This document shows positions 55,330-64,000 of a DNA stretch of 64,000 bases, piece by piece; the first letter of the stretch is position 1, and the number at the start of each line of letters is the position of its first letter. The notes under the pieces are model-generated. The model worked only from the letters and a program-made list of their open reading frames with translations. It ran no database searches and had not been told where the DNA came from. Source of the stretch: Kuschelorhynchus macadamiae (Eukaryota > Arthropoda > Insecta > Coleoptera > Curculionidae). The translations under genes were made by a program, and so were the position numbers. The stretch lies in the NCBI GenBank assembly GCA_030620095.1, contig JAUTXW010003396.1, positions 62,001 to 126,000 of the forward strand. Direction: 5' to 3'.

Positions 55330-58063
55330 CACAGTGCTTCGAGTAGTAGAGATTATTGGACAAAAATAATACCACTTACCTCTGGCGATCATAATACAAT
55401 TTCTGACAAAATTGTTATTTTTTTATTAGGCGAAAACATTTTGCACATAATTTTCTAAGTTAATCTCATACAGGGTGTCCAGAAAAATTTACAACTAAGA
55501 TTTGTAACATTGACATAGAGGGTCAAAAAGAAAAATGTGCGTTTATAAGCCATTGTAACTTGTTTTTATTATAAAACACAAAATTAAAATTTAACAAACA
55601 CTATTTAAACTACACTAACACTTAATTACTAAAATTTTTAAACATAAAATAAATAACAAACGTTAAACTCAGAGCTAATTATTAGTCCGAATCGCTTTCA
55701 TTGCTTAATATTTCAGAAACATTGAATTCCAAATTTAAATCTTCTGAAACAACTAAATCATTTTTTTTAGATATTTATTAATTTCATTGTTATATTTGCT
55801 AGTTTTCTGTTTCATAACTTTTCGGTTTATTGATAGTAAGGGCTCTGATGTCAGCAATAATATGTTCATCAAATCTTTGTTACAATTAGTTCGTGATGAT
55901 TTGCGGGTGTGAGATAATCGGTTTTTCCTAACTTCCTTGTGCCTTGCTTCTAAGGCGTCTTCTGACAGTTGTCCAATAGGTAAATCGAAAAATTATCTCA
56001 CACCCATGAATCAAGACTTTGTGGACAGTTGCAGGCATATAATACCAACTGTAAGAATTTATATACAAATTACGAGTTTCCTGTAACAAACTCCGAAACT
56101 TTTCTAATTCAACATGGTACCCGCTAGCCAATATCCTAAGTATCAACGAAAACTTAACAATAAGTTCCTTGTCGATACTTGTTATCTCCGAGCTGAGATC
56201 GGGATTAAAAAAAAACGCCTTGCGGTGTTTCCATCATTTGTGGAGCCATATCCCGGTTTTGGCTTATCCACAATCAGTCCCATCTTCGATTTAAATTCTG
56301 ACTGGATACGTTTTTTATTATTTTCTACTATTTTTTTATTTTCATTTCCTTCAACCCGCCATACTTTTATTGGGAGTCTATACGCAATATGCAAAAGGCA
56401 CTCAAAAAAACGTATCCAGCAGTGAAGTGTGGATAAGCCAAAACGAAAGTTTTCTATTTACAGACCGATTGACAACGTTTTCGTGGTTCATTTGCTTTGG
56501 GGTGGCTCCACAAACGATGCACTTGGATGCTGAGTTGGTGCCGGAAAGAATATTAGTTACACTACCGTCCATCATAGTGAAAATTAATTCGAAAGTTATA
56601 TTATAAGTTTGATTGTGCATATTTATTGTCGATACTTTCAGCAAATTGATATTTTTTATCATTTTTTGCTCTTCCAATCGCACTAACTCAGCATTTTCCT
56701 TAGCAAAAATAAACTTTATTGGTCGACAAAACAAGGTCGAGGAACTTGTCATATTTACCCATACATCCTTATTTGTGCAAGTATTAATCAATTTTAATGG
56801 CATTTAGAATACTTTCTGCGGTTTTATCTAGAAGATCTTGTAAATTTACTTCAGAACTGACTTCATCAGTATTAATTTGAGACGGCAAAAGTGCTTTTTT
56901 TGCAATGTTTAAAGCGTACAAACTTGGAAAGCAATCCTTGTGCAAAGCATTAACTACTGACCTTAAAGCTAAGTATTTTTTTCGGATAAGTCTAGGTCCA
57001 AGCACAGGGCTAAAGCCTGATGTGGTGTCAAAACCTTATCTAAGGAATCTTGATTATTAGAGCTACCAGCCAAATTAGCAGCAAAGTTAAGCTCAGCTTG
57101 AGATCTGCTTTGTATTAAATCTAAGACGCGTCTTTTTTTTTGTTTTTGTAGAAGCTTCCTCAAAAGGGATGGTGGGTCTTCCTCGAGATTGACTTGATCG
57201 TGGTTGCAACGCCAACGGTTGTAATGGTTGCACTTGAGGTCTTTTAAAAGCCACAAAATCTTTTGATGTGGCTACCGGTTTGCTTAGCCAACTTTTGTTG
57301 CGCTTTATAAATCTTTCTCGAGTTCTAGAGCTTTCCTGCCACAGTTTAGTCATTTTCATGCAAAAAATTCTACCCATCTTTGAAATTCGTGCCGATAATT
57401 CTTCCGAACAATCTGTTAAATCAAGTATTTCACATATTTTGTTAAATGTATTTTGCTGGCGATGACTATGTGAACTAGTTATCCAAACATCTACCAGATC
57501 AGCGTTTTTGATATAAATACACTCTGAAATAAAATATCTGAAATTACCTGTGGTGGGAGGTAGGGGCAGAATATCGATACAAAATCTGAAACCTTATATT
57601 TTCTCCTACTTAACTAAAACAGTATCAGAAAGAGATATTTAGAGATATTTTGTAAACCTTTACCAAAGTTTTCAAATATAGTTGTGTTAACAACTAATCT
57701 GTTATTGCTAATTGAAATATCAGGTAAAATCGTACATTTGGACTCAACAATTAAATATATAGTTAAAATTTAATAAACCTACCTGGAGCTTGACAATCCA
57801 TAGCGATTTTCTTTTTAGAGTGAACAGTTTCAACAATAACTCGTTAATGAAAACTCCGTTCTGAACGCAAGCAAATTATTGTTAAACTGACAGCTAGGCG
57901 TTGATCGAAATTCATTTGTCTCTACAGTGCTAATCAAGGATGACCTGATTTAAATAAACTTTGTAATGCGTGTTTTGGATACTTATACTTATATTGATGT
58001 TATAAAAATATAAATAATTATTACTTTGTTTTGTGATTATTGTCCATTGCTCAAAGCACTGTG
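55330..58063 (-). mobile_element. Transib (RAG1-like) DNA transposon, copy 2
   Basis: Mirror copy: CACAGTGCTTCGAG at 55330 and CTCAAAGCACTGTG ending at 58063, flanked by TGACG (55325-55329 and 58064-58068), the complement of CGTCA. The identical target duplication shows that both copies derive from one insertion followed by inverted duplication. Confidence 0.9.
55682..57801 (-). pseudogene. Transib transposase, copy 2
   Basis: Same exon plan as copy 1 (start codon 57801-57799, stop 55684-55682). The 2-base insertion of copy 1 is absent, so QESSRTRERFIKRNKSWLSK reads through; instead a nine-A run near 57130 (eight in copy 1) and losses near 56995 shift frame, and the catalytic-Glu region is damaged by a 6-base change near 55988. 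It keeps five codons missing from copy 1 near the C-terminus (15-base difference). The same internal deletion removes the first catalytic Asp region. Confidence 0.8.
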
Positions 58064-58371
58064 TGACGTTTCGCCAAAATCACATTTGGCATTTTCGAAG
58101 CTTTTTTTCTCGCGTCCGAATAGAGTCTCTATTATATATATATATATATACATATTACCAATACCAAATACATATTTAACGAATTTTTTTATTTAGTCCC
58201 TCGGGATTTAATATATAAAATAATATTAAGTGGCTATCTTAATAATATTGCGTAATATAAAATAAAAAAACTATTTTCTCTCTCGCTGTATATTTGTAAA
58301 TAGCCCATCGAGATTTAATAGCTCGATAAAAGAATCACACAACATTTTGGTATTCACTGTGTTTTCTGATA

Positions 58372-58931
<560 letters not shown>

Positions 58932-59099
58932 TGTATAGCCTGCATTTTTCGTTAGCCCCGAGTTTCTGGTAAAGCGATTTTACCGATTTTTATATTACAA
59001 ATTTTGTCTTATAATTAATAAAAAAATTTACTTATTTTAAACACGCTTTAAAATGGAGACAAGTATTCTATAATTATTTATTTATTGCCTACAAAATTA

Positions 59100-60969
59100 C
59101 AAACGTACTAAAAAAGTAAGCAAAAAAATGGTGTCAAATCTAATAAAAAAATTTTTAAATTAAAATTTACTGGCTAGTATCCAGGAGCCAGTGGCGCAAA
59201 AGCTCTGAGAATCGGTATAAGGAATGTACAGAAACTTGTGCATGAAAAAAAAACATAATTTACTTCCGAAGAAAATTAAGAAATGTACACGAAAAAATCC
59301 AAAGGCAAAAGACTTAAGTTACAAGCAAAAATGGATATTCATAATGCAATTTATGATTTATACACGTCAAAGACTAATATAATCCTTTAGAAACTTTTTA
59401 ATATTATAGAATAAAAAATATCATCATCACTTAAAAAGTCCTCATCTTCTGAGTCGTCCTCAAATGGCGCAATGATCATTGGTGCTATTTCGACATCAAG
59501 AACTCGTTCTTAATCCCACCAATCCCATATTAATTTCTCCGTGTGTTCCACAGATTTTTTCTAGTATTCCGGCGTAATGTAATTTAATGAATCTTGCCAA
59601 ACAATTTGCACTTCATCTGTTGTAAGACCATCGTTCACGTGTTTTTCGTAATATGATTTTGCCCCAGCCCATATTAATTCTATTGCGTTAAAGTGGCAAT
59701 GGTATCGCGGCAGTCGTAAAACCTCATGTCCATTTTCCCGTAATATTTCATCTACGGCATATATTGTTGGTTTTTTAATAGACTTTGCCATTAAAATAAG
59801 TTCTAGATTCAGCATATTGGGTGAAAGATTTTGATTTTGTTTTATTAGCCAGTCATAAATATCACTTTTCTTCCAGGATGAAGTAGGTTGTTTATTTAAG
59901 ATTCTTGAATGATAAGATGCATTGTCCAGAATGATTAAAGATGGAGCATCTCAATTTGGAATCAGTTGTTCTTTTAACCACTTTTCAAACAGTTCACAGT
60001 TCATATTATCATGGTAGTCCATACTTTTGGATGTTTAAGAAAACAGTAAACTTGCACCTGGGAGAAATCCCGTTGAAGAACCTGCATGAAAATGATGAAC
60101 CGTTTTCCCGTCCCACATCCTTTTTTTCTCTTGACACTTTTTACAGACTCGTCCTGCCAAGATTTCGAACCACTTCCGTTAGAAAATATCCAAGTCTCGT
60201 CTAAAAATACCACTTTTCTAAATTTTGAATTAACATATTCCGTGTATTTCTTTAAAAGCTGGATACTCTGACTTGCTATATGTGGTAACTGGCATAAAAA
60301 TCTTCGATTACAGTACTTTTTATATCGAAAACCCAACATTTTTATTACTTTTGATAACGATTTTAGCGCAATTTCCAATATGCCTCGATTTTTTAAAGCT
60401 TCTTTTAAAACTTGAAGGGTTATATTAGTTTTTGATGTATATAAATCGTAAATTGCATTACGAACATCCATTTTTACATTGTTACATTGTTATTTTCTGT
60501 CTTTGGCTTTTTTCGTGTACATTTCTTAATCTTTTTCGGTAGTAAGTTATGCTTTTTTTCATGCACAATTTTCTGCACAGTCCTTATACCGATTCCCAAA
60601 GTTTTTGCTACTGTCTCCTGGATATTGGCCGGTGAATTTTCATTTTCGTAATAGTTTATTAGATTTAATACCATTTTTTTCACTTGTGGATGCAAAAAAC
60701 CCGAAAGTTGTTTTGCTATTACTCATTTTGTCACTGACTTGTCAATCTGACTTTGAAGTGACATCGCTCAAAGATTTTTTGCACCTGCTGGTATTTATAT
60801 GTTTGTCCTCTTTTTTCATATGAAAATATCATAGGTCTATCTAATTCATCTTCCGGATTTTATGCGGAGGATATGATTACACGTAATATATAATAAAAGA
60901 AAAACAAACTTAAAAAGTTTGTCGTTGATAAATCGTATGACCCGCACGATAAAACTGCTTTTGACTATA
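59100..60969 (-). mobile_element. Tc1/IS630-like DNA transposon, long D-E spacing, copy 2
   Basis: The 5' end is at 60969 on the minus strand: TATAGTCAAAAGCAGTTTTA, then TCGTGCGGGTC, as at 2186. The transposase follows. Beyond its end (below about 59388) the sequence at 59140-59385 is a plus-strand copy of the element's N-terminal coding region (AAAAAATGGTGTCAAATC ... CGTCAAAGACTAATATAA), so the element ends in an inverted repeat of its own 5' coding part. The outermost 3' sequence near 59100 does not match the 5' tip. Confidence 0.78.
59388..60726 (-). pseudogene. Tc1/IS630-like transposase (DD82E-like), copy 2
   Basis: Minus strand. The start region is ATG 60726 or, after a frame change, MHPQVKKMVLNLINYYENEN (60695). 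HTH-like QETVAKTLGIGIRTVQKIVH; DVRNAIYDLYTSKTNITLQV (absent from the main part of copy 1); FLDETWIFSNGSGSKSWQDE; second-D region near 59930 (damaged); VDEILRENGHEVLRLPRYHC and FNAIELIWAGAKSYYEKHVN with the catalytic Glu kept at about 59680. The C-terminal stop of copy 1 is lost. Frame breaks near 60473, 60000-60110 and 59560. Confidence 0.78.
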
Positions 60970-61212
60970 GTGTTGTTTTTTCCCCACGTCTTAGTCCGAG
61001 TAAATCAGCTAAATTTACACGCTCTGTTGACCACGTGTGACCACTTAGGGTGCATTTTTTCAATAAATAATAATTACATCTAAGAGCGTAGCAAAACTAT
61101 CAAAATTATAGGGTTAAAAGCTTATTTAATTGCAAAATATTAAAGTACTAAGACATTGATGCTAAGCAAATGACACGAATTTACGAATATTTATATTTTA
61201 TTTTCTATTTAG

Positions 61213-61405
61213 TGTGTAAACTACTTGGCTGTAAACACTAGGCAGATAGTTAAGGGACTACATACCCGCAAGAGTGGAGATTTTGTACGCGCTTGTGCCG
61301 CGTACTGCTTCATCACCATTCCCTCAATAGAATCGCCGAAAGTAAGACTGAAACTTTACTTGCTCTCTGGACAGGTCGCGCTCTACAATCATTGCCTCGG
61401 ACAAG
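61213..61405 (+). CDS. VPS35L: VPS35L exon H
   Basis: Acceptor TTCTATTTAG ends at 61212 and donor GTAATT starts at 61406. Encodes CVNYLAVNTRQIVKGLHTRK, SGDFVRACAAYCFITIPSIE and LKLYLLSGQVALYNHCLGQ, then one base of a split codon. RACAAYCFITIPS and LSGQVAL match VPS35L strongly. The next exon expected in the family (an A-x-AFFKAAI-like block) is not found before 64000, so the gene continues beyond the window. Confidence 0.95.
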
Positions 61406-62270
61406 GTAATTTATTAATCTAATAATATTGTCTTCACCATAAACATAATAACAGGAAGATAGAATTGTTTTGAATTGGTTGACTGGAAAGGGTGTTGTCA
61501 GCTATCTTACATAAAGCAAAACTATATACAGGGTGTCCCACGAACTGCGGCGATCGATTTCTCTGAAAGTACGCTTTAGAAAAATTTGAAATTTTGGCAG
61601 CTAATTAAAGTCGATATGGGCAGTTCGTGCAAAATATTTTCAAGATGACGGCACTTGTCAACTTTCTTATTTTAAATGGAACACGCTATATATAATCGAA
61701 TTTTTGGATTCCTCGAAAAATTCTAGGTATATTTCATGTATAATATCCTATACCTAAGTTCAACTGTTTTTGAGATATTTTAAATTTTGTGTAAAAAATG
61801 ACGTTTGCAGGTCTAGACATAACTATAAATATCTGCTTATCGAAGTCTCTATTATTTATTTGCGGGCAGCTTCCTTGTCCAAAAGGTTCCACTTTAGTGG
61901 CCTGTGCTGATATTTTTATAATAAATAAATATAGGGTGATCAAAAACTGACATTATAAATATACTTTAAAAAATCGTTAAAAGTTACTTTTTTCAAATGA
62001 AAACCCCCAATTTTTATTTAACACTTAAAATAAGGGTGACTTTGTATAAAGTTGTCTATTCCCAAAAATTTGTAGTTTTTGAGTTATTGACGATTTAACA
62101 TTTTTTATTCTAATAATACCAGACGGCTTCTAAGTTTTCTTGTTAGTTGGCCATGACGGGGAGGCCTGGCGAGAACAAAAAGAAACGTAATATTTGTTGT
62201 CGTTTCACAATTACCTACTAAAATATTATTTATTTATTAAGTAATTATAAAAATTATTAAACTAATAATC

Positions 62271-62453
62271 ATGCCGGGGCGGCTAAATTACACACACGAG
62301 GATTATTTGAATGTGTTTATTATCTATGGGGAATCTAACAGAGTTTTAACAAGAACATGCCAGATATTTGCTGATAGATATCCAGATAAACAGAAACCGT
62401 CACCGAACAGCGTTAAACAAATGTTGGAAACTATAAAAATGTTGAAACCGTGA
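62271..62453 (+). pseudogene. Mariner N-terminal HTH fragment
   Basis: ATG at 62271, MPGRLNYTHEDYLNVFIIYG followed by CQIFADRYPDKQKPSPNSVK, then a stop at 62453. It matches the first helix-turn-helix of the DD41D transposases in this window (compare mariner D, VYFNRYPERRQPNIS). No catalytic part in this orientation. Confidence 0.65.
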
Positions 62454-62529
62454 AGATAAAAATTAATTAAAGAAAGCCTATTCCCGTTATAGTCTAGTCT
62501 ACACAAGACCACAACTTATTTTTTCAATA

Positions 62530-62890
62530 AATGTTGAAAATGTCCACCTTGTACTTCCAAATATTTTTTCCATCCCTCGTGGATGGCCGCTCTAATTGAA
62601 GCTGGAGATAAACTTTCGAACGAGTCCCTTACCCTTGCCATATAGTCCTCTTTCGTTGTTACTGGATTAAAATAAACGATTCCTTTTATCGTTCCCCATA
62701 TAAAATAGTCTAAGACTGTCCGATCGGGGGAACTTGTAAAAGGTTAGTAACTGCAACGGTTCTATGTGGTGGGGCGCCATCATCGTGTTGGTAGAAAATT
62801 TGACTATATTCTGCCAAAGGTAAATTACTTAAATATTCGTTGTCCAACTCTTCAAGTATATTCAGATATCTTTCTCCTACGAAAGTTTAT
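62530..62890 (-). pseudogene. Mariner C-terminal transposase fragment
   Basis: Minus strand frames give ERYLNILEELDNEYLSNLPL, then a QHDGAPPHRTVAVTNLL block (second D), SPDRTVLDYF and a C-terminus with ASIRAAIHEGWKKYLEVQGG. The stretch between the second and third D is shortened by a deletion near 62740, and there are frame breaks near 62800 and 62720. Confidence 0.65.
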
Positions 62891-63353
62891 AGACATAATT
62901 TTAGGGAAAGAAAAGTTTTGATAATATTCATCGATTTATTGATTTAAGAAGAAACAAAGTATAATATTTTTCTAAGCCTGCTAGCATCTAAACGTGATAA
63001 TAATAAGTTTATACAGTACGATATTAGAGCTATTTTGAACAATGGAATAGAAAGATTAAAATACTGGACTAAGATACAAGTATATATGCTAAATTGATTA
63101 GATATTAAAATTTCAATAAAAATTACATTCAAAATTGTGAAGAATAATTAAATGCCCTTGCAACAGACAAACGTTTTGTTATTGTTGAAAATATAAAGTT
63201 CAAATCTTGCAATATTTTTAAATATAAGAGTAGTTTACGCTTGATAAATGTTCGCATTATTTGCCTACTCTGTATACCTTTTTATTTTTACCAAAATTAA
63301 CTATTAATTAACTTTTATTACGAATAACATGTTCTGAGAAATTACAAAGTATA
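62891..63353. other. Unassigned AT-rich spacer
   Basis: No coding frame, terminal repeat or tail recognised. Confidence 0.5.
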
Positions 63354-63361
63354 TATGTATA

Positions 63362-63395
<34 letters not shown>
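63354..63395. repeat. (TA)n / (TATG)n microsatellite
   Basis: TATATATGTATATATATG followed by pure TA, directly adjoining a mariner end. Confidence 0.9.
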
Positions 63396-63398
<3 letters not shown>

Positions 63399-64000
63399 GG
63401 TGTCCGGGAAAATGTGGGAGATCTCTCGGACTCAGATAGAACATTAAAAAATAAGATGACAAGTTCCCATAAATTTTTTTCCTAGCGGCCCTCCCTACGG
63501 AGATACGGCCCCCTAAAGGACCCCACTGGAAATCGGTTTTTCTAGAATAACTTTTAAACGACTCAATATAATTTAACGAAAATTTAATATGATAAACAGT
63601 AGTAAGGACCTCTCAAAATGCTTCCCTTAAAACATAATTAGCTTGTTTAGTTTACCAGGGACGGACTAGATTGTACATTTTAACGCTCAAATTTTTAACA
63701 CCCTGTATGATAAGGAGTTAAAAAAAATAAATTTGGATACCTTGAGCATTAAGCTAAAGAAAAGGTACTCTTGTTCATTGTCGATAAAATGAACCGTTTT
63801 CGAGAAAAAAAAATAATAAAAGAATACAACTTTGGGAGTATTAAATATGTTTTGATCCTGAACAACCTAATACGCTAAATAGAAAAAAGTCAATTAAAAA
63901 CTTCATAAGTGGGTTCAACATGTGCTCCGTGATTTGTGATGCACTCGCGGGCACGACGAATAGAGGACTGCTGTACTCGCCACAACAACCCAGCATTGTT
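63396..64000 (-). mobile_element. Mariner F, partial (continues past window)
   Basis: The end CAGGGTGTCCGGGAAAATGT at 63396 follows TA, and an inner complement AACACCCTGTATGA lies at 63699-63712, the composite TIR seen in the other copies. The transposase C-terminus is on the minus strand (63890-64000) and enters from beyond the window. Confidence 0.8.
63890..64000 (-). CDS. Mariner F transposase C-terminus (partial)
   Basis: Open minus-strand frame from the window edge to the stop at 63892-63890: LLWRVQQSSIRRARECITNH, GAHVEPTYEVFN. This matches the end of DD41D-type transposases (I-R-R-R-x-x-x-C-I-x-x-x-G-x-H-F/V-E). Catalytic residues lie outside the window, so intactness cannot be judged. 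Confidence 0.7.
   Translation of the reverse strand, partial: NNAGLLWRVQQSSIRRARECITNHGAHVEPTYEVFN

Larger units (their letters stand above)
61529..62890. mobile_element. Mariner E, rearranged remnant
   Basis: The left end CAGGGTGTCCCACGAACTGC at 61529 follows TA. A degenerate second end (ATAGGGTGATCAAAAACTG) lies at 61932. An N-terminal transposase piece is on the plus strand and a C-terminal piece on the minus strand, so this is either an internal inversion or two remnants joined. No matching right end was found. Confidence 0.6.

Overview
The window is animal nuclear DNA, AT-rich, with spliced genes. The host protein, the transposon families and the PHD-finger non-LTR elements point to an insect; a beetle is plausible but cannot be proved from this sequence. 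It carries one host gene on the + strand, the insect orthologue of VPS35L (C16orf62), the large subunit of the Retriever endosomal recycling complex. Eight internal exons are readable at 9822-9999, 16144-16313, 27269-27369, 27442-27623, 36150-36293, 36727-36917, 50489-50624 and 61213-61405. All have GT/AG splice sites, matching codon phases and no stops, and together they encode about 430 continuous residues. The first and last exons of the gene lie outside the window.

Almost everything else is transposable-element DNA packed into the introns (6.1, 11.0, 0.07, 8.5, 0.43, 13.6 and 10.6 kb). Upstream of the first exon (1-9821) lie a non-LTR 3' end, a Tc1/IS630-like element with long D-E spacing, and a nearly complete PHD-finger non-LTR retrotransposon sitting in a (TA)n tract. 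Intron 1 holds degraded non-LTR copies and a Penelope-like terminus. Intron 2 holds a non-LTR element split by a hAT element (8-bp target duplication GGGTGGAA), followed by a second non-LTR element split by a DD41D mariner (TA duplication). Intron 4 holds two head-to-head pairs of Penelope-like elements, one split by a 5'-truncated non-LTR element (duplication TATCC). Intron 6 holds a three-level nest (mariner inside hAT inside a dispersed repeat; hAT duplication CGTACTAC), a second Penelope family with a tRNA-like module, and two more long-TIR mariners. Intron 7 holds a 6.6-kb imperfect palindrome built around a Transib (RAG1-like) transposon with duplication CGTCA, and a second Tc1/IS630-like copy. 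Downstream of the last exon are more mariner remnants.

The most notable signals are: the Transib palindrome with its third partial copy; the tRNA-like A/B-box module and hammerhead-ribozyme cores at Penelope 3' ends; the Tc1/IS630-like family that carries an inverted copy of its own 5' coding region at its 3' end and shares its terminal motif with unrelated-looking repeats; and several insertion nests whose order can be read from target-site duplications. I saw no rRNA, functional tRNA gene, CRISPR array, LTR retroelement or virus.
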